Source: T3Sed10-241 sp036751905 (GTDB lineage Bacteria; Bacteroidota; Bacteroidia; Flavobacteriales_D; Cryomorphaceae). From it: 23,709 nt of DNA. Positions 11,399-20,686 of the stretch are shown in pieces. The stretch lies in assembly GCA_036751905.1 (NCBI GenBank), contig DAIOTP010000040.1, forward strand, positions 1 to 23,709, read 5' to 3'. The number at the start of each line of letters is the position of its first letter. The first letter of the stretch is position 1. The notes under the pieces are model-generated. The model saw nothing but the letters and a program-made list of their open reading frames with translations, ran no database searches and had not been told where the DNA came from. The position numbers and the translations under genes were made by a program.

Positions 11399-14200
11399 AT
11401 GGTAAACTACGTAGGCGAAAGCCCTTTCTATGGCAAGTTCGGAAATATCTTGCTCATTATAAGCTTTGTAGCCGCCTTAATGGCGGCTGTTTCTTACATA
11501 TTCGCGCATTACCGTAAGGATGCATCGCTTACTGCGCTGGGCCGAAACTTCTTCAGGCTGCATTCCCTGACACTGGTAGCCGCGGCAGGTACCTTGTTTT
11601 ACTTGCTTTTCAGCAAACATTTTGAGTACGACTATGTGTGGAAACACGCGAACCGCGACATGCCACTGCGATACATATTCTCCTGCTTCTGGGAAGGGCA
11701 GGAGGGGAGCTTTCTGCTATGGAGTTTTTGGCATGTCATATTGGGCAATATATTGCTTCATACCGCAGGCCGTTGGGAGAACCTTACTGTAACTGTCGTG
11801 GCCATCGTGCAGGCCATGTTGGGCAGTATGCTCCTCGGCATTTACATTTTCGATTTTCAAATCGGAAATTCACCCTTCGTGCTTATCCGTGAGCTTCCCG
11901 AAAATATAGGATTGCCCTGGACCATGATGGCAAACTACATGGAGCGCATTCCCTCTTTTCAAAATGGCCGTGGCCTGAACCCGCTCCTGCAAAATTATTG
12001 GATGACCATACATCCCCCAACACTGTTTTTGGGCTACGCAAGCCTTGTGGTACCCTTCGCATTTGCCATGGCCGGCTTGTGGAGTGGGCAGCTGCGTGAA
12101 TGGATCAAACCCGCCATTCCATGGGCATTTTTCAGCGTAAGCGTGCTGGGTATTGGCATACTTATGGGTGGAGCCTGGGCTTACGAAGCGCTCAGCTTCG
12201 GCGGCTTCTGGGCATGGGACCCTGTGGAAAATGCCAGCCTCATACCCTGGATACTTGTAGTGGGCGCAGCGCACGTGATGGTAGTAAACCAGCGCAAAAA
12301 CCGCTCGCTCTACACCGCCATTTTCCTCACCCTCTCCTCGTACATCACCGTGATGTATGCCTCATTTCTGGTGCACAGCGGGGTGCTCGGCGACAGCAGC
12401 GTGCATTCCTTTACCGACAATGGCCTCATGCGGCAACACCTCTTTATACTGCTGAGCATCATTTTTGCCTCTACGTTTCTGATGATCATTGACAAGCGGC
12501 TGCGTGGCATTTTTGTTTTTGCCTCATTGGTGCTGGTACTTTTTGGCGCCTATGCTGGACAAGTGGTCGCTGCATTGGTCGCCTTCCTTGGCATGGCATT
12601 GGTGCTGCTGGTGGTGAGTTACCGCAAGGTGTTTCCAAAGCCTGCCGAAGACGAGCCGCTCTGGAGCCGTGAGTTTTGGATGTTCATAGGCTCGCTTGTG
12701 CTTATCCTCAGTGCCACACAGATACTGCTGGAAACGAGCAAACCCATTTGGAACATTCTGGCACAGCCCTTCTCAGGCCCGCTGAGCGACTTGCACCGCA
12801 TCACAGGTATCGATGGATTTAAAGCCCTCGCCGATGGTAAACTCGCACCGCACAGCGATGTGATTTCCCACTTCAACAAGTGGCAGGTGCCCTTTGCATT
12901 TCTCGTGGCTTTCCTTATTGCGGTGACACAATTTTTGCGCTACGGACAAAATGATTTTGCATCTTTCGCAAGGCGGATAGGCGGAGCGTTTCTCACAGCA
13001 CTGGTCATCACCATTTTTTCAGCAATGGCACTCGAATACACCGGTGAGGAAATTCCATTGTTGGTTCTACTTTTCACTACACTCTTCGCCATATTTGCCA
13101 ACCTCGATTACCTCATTCGGGTGCTCAAAGGCAAATTTGATTTCGCGGGAGCTTCCGTGGCGCACATCGGTTTTGCCCTCGTGCTGCTGGGAGCCCTAAT
13201 CAGCACATCGAGAAGCATAAAAATTTCAGAGAACAGCAGCCGTTTTGACATTGAACGCCTCAACGACAACTTTAAGAACAACGAGGATATACTGCTCTTT
13301 AAAGACGATACCGTACAAATGGGTCCCTACTTCGTGAGTTATGAGGATAAATTCAAGGAAGGAGTAAACCTCTATTATACCGTTCATTATTATGACAAGA
13401 AGCCCCGTACTTACGCCGAGGGTGACCTGGTAATAGCACGCGGCGCCATTTTCATGGCAAATGAAAACCACAATCCAGGTCCTGATTTCATTGTGGATCA
13501 AAAGCGCTGGTCATTGGTGGAAGATCCCCGTGGACTGAACCTCGATGCGGTGGAGCGGTGGTCGCAATACCGGCCTGGTGAGCAGTTGTTTACCTTGAAC
13601 CCGCGCATTCAGCTCAATCCGGAATTTGGCAATGTGGCGGAGCCGGCTACCAAGCGTTACCTCAACCGCGACATTTACACCCACATACGCTGGGCGGAGC
13701 TCGAAGCCGACAGCACCGAGGGGGGCTGGCGCACAGCCGATACCCTTAAGCTCGCAGTAGGCGATACTGCATTCGTGGGCAGCACCATGGTGCGCCTGAA
13801 TGCGCTCAGCGTGGTAAAGCCCGAGCAGCGTGAGCAATATATGGTAGCGGCCAATGACCTCGCAGTGCGTGCCGTCATTGGCATACGCGATGACGTGGGT
13901 GATGTGTATCAGGCAGAGCCACTTTATATACTCCGGGATTCAACCCTGTATGTACCCGATCCTGTAATTCAAGACGAAACGGGTCTTATGATACAATTCA
14001 TAAAGATAGACCCCATTACCGGAAAGCATTCCTTTGGCATCTCCGAACATTACAGCAGGCGCAAGGAATTTATTGTGATGCAGGCCATACAGTTCCCGAT
14101 GATCAATCTGCTCTGGATAGGATGTATTGTGATGTTCCTGGGTACAGTCATGGCTGTTCGGCACCGCATACGCCTGTCCAAAAAAACCAAAAGAACATGA
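11399..14200 (+). CDS. ccmF: Cytochrome c heme lyase CcmF, long form
   Basis: A 933-residue polytopic membrane protein that joins heme from CcmE to apocytochromes c. The N-terminal half has the conserved WEGQEGS (98-104), NPLLQNYWMTIHPPTLFLGY (194-213, H205), the WWD domain GGFWAWDPVENASLIPW (268-284) and SGVLGDSSVHSF with H336. A further set of helices follows to ~residue 605, then a long soluble, probably periplasmic region (~615-900) and a last membrane helix (INLLWIGCIVMFLGTVMAV) with a basic tail. At 933 residues it exceeds the ~650 of E. coli CcmF; much of the excess is the soluble region. GGAG directly precedes the ATG. The stop overlaps the next gene by ATGA. Confidence 0.93.
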   Translation: MVNYVGESPFYGKFGNILLIISFVAALMAAVSYIFAHYRKDASLTALGRNFFRLHSLTLVAAAGTLFYLLFSKHFEYDYVWKHANRDMPLRYIFSCFWEGQEGSFLLWSFWHVILGNILLHTAGRWENLTVTVVAIVQAMLGSMLLGIYIFDFQIGNSPFVLIRELPENIGLPWTMMANYMERIPSFQNGRGLNPLLQNYWMTIHPPTLFLGYASLVVPFAFAMAGLWSGQLREWIKPAIPWAFFSVSVLGIGILMGGAWAYEALSFGGFWAWDPVENASLIPWILVVGAAHVMVVNQRKNRSLYTAIFLTLSSYITVMYASFLVHSGVLGDSSVHSFTDNGLMRQHLFILLSIIFASTFLMIIDKRLRGIFVFASLVLVLFGAYAGQVVAALVAFLGMALVLLVVSYRKVFPKPAEDEPLWSREFWMFIGSLVLILSATQILLETSKPIWNILAQPFSGPLSDLHRITGIDGFKALADGKLAPHSDVISHFNKWQVPFAFLVAFLIAVTQFLRYGQNDFASFARRIGGAFLTALVITIFSAMALEYTGEEIPLLVLLFTTLFAIFANLDYLIRVLKGKFDFAGASVAHIGFALVLLGALISTSRSIKISENSSRFDIERLNDNFKNNEDILLFKDDTVQMGPYFVSYEDKFKEGVNLYYTVHYYDKKPRTYAEGDLVIARGAIFMANENHNPGPDFIVDQKRWSLVEDPRGLNLDAVERWSQYRPGEQLFTLNPRIQLNPEFGNVAEPATKRYLNRDIYTHIRWAELEADSTEGGWRTADTLKLAVGDTAFVGSTMVRLNALSVVKPEQREQYMVAANDLAVRAVIGIRDDVGDVYQAEPLYILRDSTLYVPDPVIQDETGLMIQFIKIDPITGKHSFGISEHYSRRKEFIVMQAIQFPMINLLWIGCIVMFLGTVMAVRHRIRLSKKTKRT

Positions 14201-14985
14201 GCAACATCCAAAGCATAGCCTTGATAGGAAGTGGCCGGGTGGCCAACCAAATTGGTCCTGAACTGGTGAATTGCGGTTTTGACATCACGGGCGTTTGGGA
14301 CCGGGATGCGGAACAAGCCAAAGCTTTCGCAAAAAAAATGAATACCCACGTGATCAAGACCATTGGTGGCAAGCTGAACGCCGATCTGATCATTATAGCC
14401 GTCACCGATGATGCCGTGGGAGAAGTGGCCCGCAGCATCAGTGACAGCTATAAAGGCCTGGTGGTACACACCTCTGGTGCAGTGCCCATGAAAGTGATTC
14501 CGAGCTACCTGCGCCGAGGGGTGCTCTATCCCTTGCAGAGTTTTAGTTATGATAAAAAAGTGATTTGGGAAAATGTACCTTTTTGTATTGAAGCGGAGCA
14601 CGATGAAGATGTGAATGCCCTCGGTTCACTCGCCGAGCGAATTTCCCGAAAGGTGTACCTGCTCAGCTCTGCACAGCGCAAGTCACTGCACCTTGCGGCA
14701 GTTTTTGCAAATAACTTCGGCAACCTGATGTTCGAATTCGCAGAAGAGCTTTTGGCGAAAGCCGAAATAGACCGCAGCATACTCCATCCGCTCATCCTCG
14801 AAACAGCGAATAAAGTACTCATGCAGCCCGCATCCGAAGCGCAAACCGGGCCCGCCCGGCGGGGTGACCTCGATACCATCCGCGCCCATCAGGAATTGCT
14901 CGGCGACAACAATGCGCTGCGCAGCGTGTATGATGTGCTGACCCGTGAAATATACAGACGCAGCAACCATGAGCAACAGCTATAA
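14197..14985 (+). CDS. DUF2520 Rossmann-fold protein
   Basis: A 262-residue protein of the Rossmann-like/DUF2520 family, related to 6-phosphogluconate/ketopantoate-type dehydrogenases. A dinucleotide-binding start (IALIGSGRVANQIG, residues ~7-20), a second strand VWDRDAEQA and IIIAVTDDAVGEVA fit NAD(P) binding. The C-terminal helical half has LHLAAVFANNFGNLMF and GPARRGD, both typical of DUF2520. Substrate is unknown. The ATG at 14197 overlaps the ccmF stop as ATGA, and its far end overlaps the next gene by 17 nt. The frame is open further upstream (14122) inside ccmF, but the Rossmann motif needs only this start. The genomic association with the KdsC-like phosphatase is tight. Confidence 0.88.
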   Translation: MSNIQSIALIGSGRVANQIGPELVNCGFDITGVWDRDAEQAKAFAKKMNTHVIKTIGGKLNADLIIIAVTDDAVGEVARSISDSYKGLVVHTSGAVPMKVIPSYLRRGVLYPLQSFSYDKKVIWENVPFCIEAEHDEDVNALGSLAERISRKVYLLSSAQRKSLHLAAVFANNFGNLMFEFAEELLAKAEIDRSILHPLILETANKVLMQPASEAQTGPARRGDLDTIRAHQELLGDNNALRSVYDVLTREIYRRSNHEQQL

Positions 14986-15493
14986 AACCCGTCTTCCGCA
15001 CATCACTACCCTTATCTTCGATGTAGACGGGGTATTCACCGACGGCACCGTTACGGTAATGCCCGATGGGCAGCTCCTGCGCCGCATGAGCGCCAAAGAC
15101 AGCTATGCACTGCAATACGCCATCAAGAAGGGCATACGCGTAGCCATCATCACAGGCAGCAACAGCAGCGTAATTGCCGACAGCCTTCGCCACCTTGGGG
15201 TGCCCCATGTGTTTTTGGAAAGCAAAAATAAACTTGTTGTATATGAGAAGTATATCCTCGATCACGGCCTCCGCGATGAAGAGATTCTCTACATGGGCGA
15301 CGACATACCCGACTATGCCGTACTTTCGCGGGTAGGTGTATCCACATGCCCTGCCGATGCCAGCGAAGAAGTGAAGCGCATATGCCATTACGTGAGCCAC
15401 CGGGTAGGTGGAAGCGGATGTGTGCGCGACGTCATAGAGCAAACGCTGCGCTCACAGGACAAGTGGTTTGACCACGACGCCTTGATTTGGTAA
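14969..15493 (+). CDS. kdsC: KdsC-like HAD phosphatase (3-deoxy-D-manno-octulosonate 8-phosphate phosphatase)
   Basis: A 174-residue HAD-superfamily phosphatase of the C0/KdsC type. Motif I is LIFDVDGVFTDGTV (nucleophile and acid/base aspartates), motif II is AIITGSNS, the motif III lysine lies in LESKNKLVVYEKY, and motif IV is YMGDDIPD. It has no cap domain, and the length equals KdsC (~170-190). KdsC removes phosphate from KDO-8-P, giving KDO for the lipopolysaccharide core. The specificity call rests on family resemblance, and close relatives act on other sugars. The start ATG at 14969 is taken because it gives the normal N terminus; it overlaps DUF2520 by 17 nt. The next gene starts 4 nt after its stop. 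Confidence 0.85.
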   Translation: MSNSYKTRLPHITTLIFDVDGVFTDGTVTVMPDGQLLRRMSAKDSYALQYAIKKGIRVAIITGSNSSVIADSLRHLGVPHVFLESKNKLVVYEKYILDHGLRDEEILYMGDDIPDYAVLSRVGVSTCPADASEEVKRICHYVSHRVGGSGCVRDVIEQTLRSQDKWFDHDALIW

Positions 15494-15497
15494 GCGC

Positions 15498-16493
15498 ATG
15501 CAAACCTTGCTTAACCTCTTACGCCTCACCAGACCCCTGAATCTGGTTATCATCGCCTTTACCATGTGGCTGATGATGGACTTCGTATTGCGGCCCTTCG
15601 TGGAGGTGAACGGCTATGAGCTGCAAATGAGTACGCCCCTGTTTATGCTGCTCATCCTGAGTACCGTGCTCGTAGCTGCGGCCGGCAACGTGATCAATGA
15701 TTATTTCGACCAGCGCACCGATCGCGTTAACAAGCCCGACGATATCCTTGTGGGTGTGTATGTAAAGCGCCGTGTGGCCATGGCAGGTCACCAATTGCTC
15801 AACCTCGCAGGACTGGCTTTGGCAGTGTACATCGCGTGGCGCGTGGGAATGCTGAAATTGAGTCTGGTGCATTTTTTTGCAGCCGGGGTACTCTGGTTTT
15901 ACAGCGCACAGTTCAAGCGCGAGCTGGTCATAGGCAATGTGCTCGTAGCCGCGCTGGCAGGTATGGTGCCCCTGTTGGTAGGGATCTATGAAATTCCACT
16001 ATTGGTGCGGGAATACGGAGCCGAGGTGGCACAATACTTCAGGCTGCAAAGGCCGGGTGAAGATCCGGCTTCTTACTTCAAGTATATGTTCTACTTCATC
16101 TTTGCTTATGCAGGCTTCGCCTTTTCCCTCAACCTTATTCGGGAAATTCAGAAAGACATGGCCGATGTAAAGGGTGACAAACGCATAGGTGCCCGCACCA
16201 TCCCCCTGGTGTATGGCATGAAATCGGCGAAGGTTATCGTTGCCCTGTTGATGGTAGCCACCATGCTCGCCTTGCTGGCTATCCAGCAGCTGGTGGTGAG
16301 CGATCATTATAGCCTGCTTTACCTCGTGGGAGCCATATTCCTTCCAATGGCATATAGCCTATACATGAATCACAAGGCGGTATACCGCCGCGACTTCGTG
16401 CGTGCAGGCAATGCCTTGAAAATTGCCATGCTCGGCGGCTTGCTGTACAGTGTGGTACACTACATTATATATTACGCTCCTTATATTGATTGA
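15498..16493 (+). CDS. UbiA-family prenyltransferase
   Basis: A 331-residue membrane prenyltransferase of the UbiA superfamily with about eight or nine helices. Both Mg-diphosphate motifs are seen: NDYFDQRTDRVNKPDD (from N67, with D71 and D75) and the second, DMADVKGDKRIGARTIP (D220, D223, D227). Bacteroidota members are often labelled geranylgeranylglycerol-phosphate geranylgeranyltransferase-like. The real prenyl acceptor (lipid, quinone precursor or heme) cannot be told from sequence. The N terminus TRPLNLVIIAFTMWLMM matches that group. The gene begins 4 nt after the phosphatase stop, and its stop overlaps the likely start of maf by 8 nt. Placement among cytochrome c and envelope genes gives no clear clue to the acceptor. 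Confidence 0.87.
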   Translation: MQTLLNLLRLTRPLNLVIIAFTMWLMMDFVLRPFVEVNGYELQMSTPLFMLLILSTVLVAAAGNVINDYFDQRTDRVNKPDDILVGVYVKRRVAMAGHQLLNLAGLALAVYIAWRVGMLKLSLVHFFAAGVLWFYSAQFKRELVIGNVLVAALAGMVPLLVGIYEIPLLVREYGAEVAQYFRLQRPGEDPASYFKYMFYFIFAYAGFAFSLNLIREIQKDMADVKGDKRIGARTIPLVYGMKSAKVIVALLMVATMLALLAIQQLVVSDHYSLLYLVGAIFLPMAYSLYMNHKAVYRRDFVRAGNALKIAMLGGLLYSVVHYIIYYAPYID

Positions 16494-17070
16494 ATTAGGT
16501 AAATATCGCCTCATCCTTGCATCCAAATCACCCCGCAGGCAAATGCTGCTACAAGGCCTTGAACTGCCGTTTGAAGTGCGCACCATGGAGGTGGATGAAT
16601 CCTTTCCGGAAAATTTGCAGCATGCAGCCATCGCCGAGTACCTGGCCATGCACAAAGCGGAAGCTTTCCGTGGGGGCCTTGCGGCAAATGAGCTCATCGT
16701 TACCGCCGATACCATTGTGTGGTTGGGTGACCGTGTGTTTAATAAGCCCGAGAACGAAGCGGAGGCGATACACATGGTCAGCACCTTGAGCGGACGCATG
16801 CACGAAGTAATCACGGGCGTATCGCTGCTCAGCATGGAACGCCAAAGGGTATTTCACGAAGTGGCCAAAGTGTATTTTGGCGAGATACCCGAGAACGACA
16901 TAGCCCATTACATACGCACATACAAGCCCTTCGACAAAGCCGGAGCCTACGGCATTCAGGAATGGATAGGCTATGTGGGCATTGAGCGTATTGAAGGCAG
17001 CTTTTACAATGTGATGGGTTTCCCTACACGCCGTTTTTACCTCGAACTTCAAGCATTTTTAAAGCCATGA
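16486..17070 (+). CDS. maf: Maf-family nucleoside triphosphate pyrophosphatase
   Basis: A 194-residue house-cleaning enzyme that hydrolyses non-canonical or excess NTPs (dTTP/UTP type) to monophosphates. Motifs are LASKSPRRQ near the N terminus, VDESFPE, the catalytic ADTIVW, KP(E)NEAEA, SGRMHEVITGVSL and DKAGAYGIQEW. No ATG lies at the family's usual N terminus. TTG at 16486 gives the normal length and overlaps the ubiA stop by 8 nt, so it is taken as the start. An ATG at 16423 would add 21 hydrophobic residues inside ubiA and is less likely. The stop overlaps bshB1 as ATGA. Confidence 0.9.
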   Translation: MIELGKYRLILASKSPRRQMLLQGLELPFEVRTMEVDESFPENLQHAAIAEYLAMHKAEAFRGGLAANELIVTADTIVWLGDRVFNKPENEAEAIHMVSTLSGRMHEVITGVSLLSMERQRVFHEVAKVYFGEIPENDIAHYIRTYKPFDKAGAYGIQEWIGYVGIERIEGSFYNVMGFPTRRFYLELQAFLKP

Positions 17071-17792
17071 CCCTCGATATACTCGCCATAGTAGCCCACC
17101 CTGATGATGCTGAACTGAGTTGCGGAGGCACTTTGCTGGCGGCTGCAGCCCGCGGCCAAACAATAGGCATCGTGGACCTCAGCCGCGGAGAGCTCGGCAC
17201 CCGTGGCACCCCCGAAACCCGCGCCCAAGAGGCTGCATCAGCTTCCAAAATTCTCGGCCTCAGCGTCCGCGAAAATGTGGGATTGCCCGATGGCTTCCTC
17301 GCCAATACCAGAGAGCAACAGATGGCCATCATCCCATACATCCGGAAGTTCAGGCCGCGGGTGGTACTCACCAATGCAGTAAGCGATCGCCATCCCGACC
17401 ATGGCAAGGCAGCTACATTGGTAAGCGACGCCTGCTTTCTCAGCGGCCTGCGTGCCATTGGTACCCGCGACGAACTTGGCTCAGAACAGCAAGCATGGCG
17501 CCCACAGGCGGTTTACCATTTTGTACAGGACCGCTATCTGCAACCAGATTTTATCATCGATATCAGCGATTTTTTCGAAAAGAAAATGGAGGCAGTACGC
17601 GCCTACAGCTCCCAGTTTTACACTGGCGAGGAGCAAAAGCCCGATGAGGTGACACCCATCAGCACACCCGAGTTTATGAAAGGCCTGGAAGCCCGTGCCC
17701 TGGAGTACGGCCGCCTCATAGGGGTGAAGTACGGTGAGGGTTTCAATGCGGAAAGACCGGTGGGAGTGAGTGATGTGATGACACTGCAGTGA
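17067..17792 (+). CDS. bshB1: N-acetylglucosaminyl-L-malate deacetylase BshB1 (bacillithiol synthesis)
   Basis: A 241-residue zinc deacetylase of the LmbE/PIG-L family. The zinc motif AHPDDAELSCGG (H11, D13, D14) opens the protein, and the second site RHPDHG (H109, D111, H112) follows, with SRGELGTRGTPETR and ENVGLPDG between, as in BshB1. It removes the acetyl group from GlcNAc-malate, the second step in making bacillithiol, the low-molecular-weight thiol of many Bacteroidota and Firmicutes. It is the last gene of the ten-gene operon, starting inside the maf stop (ATGA). No bshA or bshC is in the window. A cyclase gene converges from the other side. Confidence 0.93.
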   Translation: MTLDILAIVAHPDDAELSCGGTLLAAAARGQTIGIVDLSRGELGTRGTPETRAQEAASASKILGLSVRENVGLPDGFLANTREQQMAIIPYIRKFRPRVVLTNAVSDRHPDHGKAATLVSDACFLSGLRAIGTRDELGSEQQAWRPQAVYHFVQDRYLQPDFIIDISDFFEKKMEAVRAYSSQFYTGEEQKPDEVTPISTPEFMKGLEARALEYGRLIGVKYGEGFNAERPVGVSDVMTLQ

Positions 17793-18006
17793 TGATATGC
17801 CCGCATAAAGGACCAGCACCTTACCCCACATGTTGGCTCCGCATAGGCTCAGCCTGGGATGTAGGCGAATGGTGAACAGCTTAAGCGCCGGCATGCCGAC
17901 TATGATGAAAGCACTCCTGAAGTTTAAGCTCGGCAACTTCCAAAATCCATGCTTCAGGGTCAACGGGCATTGGCTGCGCCCGATTTAGGCGATAGCAATG
18001 AACCAG
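17793..18006. other. Short convergent intergenic region with alternative hairpins
   Basis: 214 bp between bshB1 and the cyclase gene. CCTGAAG (17916-17922) can pair with CTTCAGG (17952-17958), and the overlapping GAAGTT can instead pair with AACTTC, so two exclusive hairpins are possible. No T-tract terminator is obvious. Small frames on both strands are open here but show no family. Confidence 0.4.
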
Positions 18007-20049
18007 TTATATCCCATGCTTTTGCAAAAACCACATTTCAATTGTTCCTTTACCTTTGGCAGCAACCATACCTCTGCCTTCAAAGGTAAACTGAGGATCA
18101 TTCTTAAGCAATTCATAGGTGCTATGACTGATGTTTACTCTACCAACCTCTCCCGATGATTCCATACGGCTGGCGGTATTCACAGTATCACCCCAAATAT
18201 CGTATTGGAATTTCTTAACCCCTACAATTCCAGCTACCACAGGGCCGGTGTGAATTCCTATCCTAATCTCAAAAAAGGGCAAGCCTTCCTGAATTTTTTG
18301 AGCTTTTCCCTCATTGACTACATCCACCATTTCTAAAGCTGCTTTGGCCACATCAGCAGCATGCGTTTTATTCAAGGTTGGTATTCCACCTGCGGCCATG
18401 TAAGCATCGCCAATGGTTTTAATCTTTTCGATATTATACTTAGCGCAAATCATATCGAATTTGGAGAAACAAGCGTGTAAATCTGCGACCAGCTCTTTTG
18501 GTGTAACCTTTTCGCTGAGCGAAGTAAATCCCTTAAAATCTGTAAATAAAACTGTGATTTCATCAAAATACCGGGCTTCGGCGCTTCCATTTTCTTTGAG
18601 CTCATCAGCCACCTCTTCAGGAAGAATGTTGAGCAGTAGCTCTTCACTGCGCTGTTTCTCTCTGCTAATTTTGTTGCGCTGTCTGAAAAATACGCCCGCA
18701 AAAAGCAACACAATCGAAAACCCGCCAATGAATCCGTTTCGCAACAACTTCTGACGCTCCAATTCTTTGGTAGCCAGGGCATCTTTTTTTTCTTGTTCAG
18801 CTTGTACAACAGCTTCTTTTTTATCGAACTCATACTGCATCTCCAGCCGGGTGAGCTGTTTTGTGTTCTCTTCATTGAACATGCTGTCGCGCACAGCAAT
18901 CATTTGCACATAAGCGTCCAAAGCCTTCACGGGCATTCCCATTGCCTTGTAAGTCTGGTACAGGCAGTCATAAGCATCCTTTTGCTCTCTTAATTCCCCT
19001 ACTTCTTTGGCCAGATTCAAACTTCTTTGGCAATATTTCAACGCGAGGTTGTTATTCTTCAACTTGAGATGTGTCGTACCAATAAATTCGAGATTTTTAG
19101 GTAGGTCTTTCCGGATTTCAAGTTCCTCCATAATCAACAAACCCTTGGAGTAATATTCCAAGGCGAGCGTATAATTGGCTTTATTGTAATGGATATGACC
19201 TAAATTCATCATTCCTGCAGCCACACGGTGCCTGTTGCCTACTTCTTTATACAACGCTATACTTTCTTCATAGTATGCCAGAGAACGCTCATCCGTGTAT
19301 ATGTTGCCGATACTCATGAGCGCATCGGCGATGCCCATTTTTTCACCAAGTTGTTTTCTGAGAGCCAAGGTTCTTTCATAATAGTCCAAGGCCTTGGTGT
19401 TATCACCAAGCGTATGATAGACGTTACCAATATTGTTCAGGGCTCGTGCAATACCTTCCTTATCTCCTATTTCTTCTTCTAATTTTAAGCTGTTCTGGAG
19501 GTATTCCAACGCCCGGGTGATATTGCCCTGCTCCAGGTATATGATGCCGCTATTTAGAAGCGCGCTTGCCATTCTTGATTTATCGCCTCTGTCCCTTGCT
19601 AATTCAAAACACTTGTCGTTGTACTCAAGAGCCAGGCCGTAACTACCTTCAAGTGAGTAAATAAGGCTCATATTCAGCATTACATCTTCAAGGTCTTCTG
19701 AATCACCAACTCGTTCAAAAATCTCTAAACTTAGCTGATACGACGCCAGGGCTTGTTTGAAATTGGCTAGTACATAGTGAGCCACACCTTCCAACATATG
19801 GCCCCTTGCTGCAGCTTCCGGAAAGGATTGCTCATCAGCATATTTGTGAAGTTCAGTAGCCATGAATGCAACCGTATCGGGATTGGAAAACATGAAGCCG
19901 TCAAAGATGTAATTGTTGTAGGCTCGCACGCGGTTGGAGTCCGGCATGGATTGGTTAAGCCAAACGCCGTAAAGGGAGTCTAGGTTGTATTGGGCATCAA
20001 CACCTATTGAAGCCGAAATCATCAAAAGCGTAAAAACATATTTTTTCAT
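18007..20049 (-). CDS. Membrane class III adenylate cyclase with periplasmic TPR domain
   Basis: A 680-residue receptor-type cyclase. Residues 1-20 are a signal peptide (ending VDAQ), and residues ~60-390 hold about eight TPR repeats of 40 residues (for example IARALNNIGNVYHTLGDNTK). A charged helix (395-435), one membrane helix (438-456), a signalling helix (461-485, LLNILPEEVADEL) and the catalytic domain (495-660) follow. Metal aspartates are D504 (LFTDFKGFT) and D548; adenine-selecting K544 (IKTIGD) and D617 (YDIWGD) are present, as are transition-state N624 and R628. ATP rather than GTP is therefore the expected substrate, and the enzyme should be active as a homodimer. The topology implies extracytoplasmic sensing by the TPRs. 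The Crp/Fnr protein at 8059-8778 is a possible cAMP target, but no link is shown. Confidence 0.92.
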   Translation of the reverse strand: MKKYVFTLLMISASIGVDAQYNLDSLYGVWLNQSMPDSNRVRAYNNYIFDGFMFSNPDTVAFMATELHKYADEQSFPEAAARGHMLEGVAHYVLANFKQALASYQLSLEIFERVGDSEDLEDVMLNMSLIYSLEGSYGLALEYNDKCFELARDRGDKSRMASALLNSGIIYLEQGNITRALEYLQNSLKLEEEIGDKEGIARALNNIGNVYHTLGDNTKALDYYERTLALRKQLGEKMGIADALMSIGNIYTDERSLAYYEESIALYKEVGNRHRVAAGMMNLGHIHYNKANYTLALEYYSKGLLIMEELEIRKDLPKNLEFIGTTHLKLKNNNLALKYCQRSLNLAKEVGELREQKDAYDCLYQTYKAMGMPVKALDAYVQMIAVRDSMFNEENTKQLTRLEMQYEFDKKEAVVQAEQEKKDALATKELERQKLLRNGFIGGFSIVLLFAGVFFRQRNKISREKQRSEELLLNILPEEVADELKENGSAEARYFDEITVLFTDFKGFTSLSEKVTPKELVADLHACFSKFDMICAKYNIEKIKTIGDAYMAAGGIPTLNKTHAADVAKAALEMVDVVNEGKAQKIQEGLPFFEIRIGIHTGPVVAGIVGVKKFQYDIWGDTVNTASRMESSGEVGRVNISHSTYELLKNDPQFTFEGRGMVAAKGKGTIEMWFLQKHGI

Positions 20050-20686
20050 AACGACTTTCTTTGCAGAAAAACCTCAGATTGAAGACGCTAAACAATGTTG
20101 CCTGGCTTCTTTAGCTCGGGATATGTGCTCATGTAGGAAGACGTGAATTTCTCTATAAGCTCAGCCCTTCGTGGTGCAGGCATCGATGGTATATTTGAAC
20201 CAAAATGGGCATCAATGCTGACAAGCGTTTATTTACACATGCGCATTGTTCACCTTCCACCCTCCTCATTGCCAAGTAAAAAGCCAATTCCACCGAAGGA
20301 TGATGTATGGTTGACACGGGCCACTACAGATTTTTTCTTGTTTACAAATTATCTAATTTTCAGAGCGAAAAAGTACGCTATTTTTTTCACTGGACAGCAA
20401 TGAACACACATACATGTGAAACTTACATTTCAGCTATACAGTTAGCAAGCCACCTAACGGCTTCATGTGAAGCAATGATGTCATGGCCAATGGAAGTGCA
20501 ACTTACCTTATTGACGGCTTAATGGAAATACGATAGTGTCGGGTAATGTCCCATCACTCCATCAGGAAATCCTTCGCTATACTCCCCGTAGGGCATTGTC
20601 ATCCTCAATATTCAAAATCTGGGACGTACAGAAATGAAATGACATGGACGAATTTGCAAGCTTCAACTCGAAGCGAATTTCTTCTG
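20050..20686. other. 637-bp region with no recognised gene
   Basis: AT-richer DNA with only short overlapping frames on both strands. A minus-strand 32-codon stretch (20423-20518, containing GHDIIASHEAVRWLANCIAEM in two pieces: GHDIIASHEAV and RWLANCIAEM) and a plus-strand frame (20143-20403) look weakly protein-like but match nothing I know. No tRNA, clear promoter or terminator was seen. Confidence 0.5.

Noticed and set aside
17481..17963. Long minus-strand frame opposite the end of bshB1, with a hydrophobic N-terminal part
   Set aside because: It is antisense to a secure gene for most of its length, and shows no known domain. An opposite 52-codon frame (17830-17989) is equally open.
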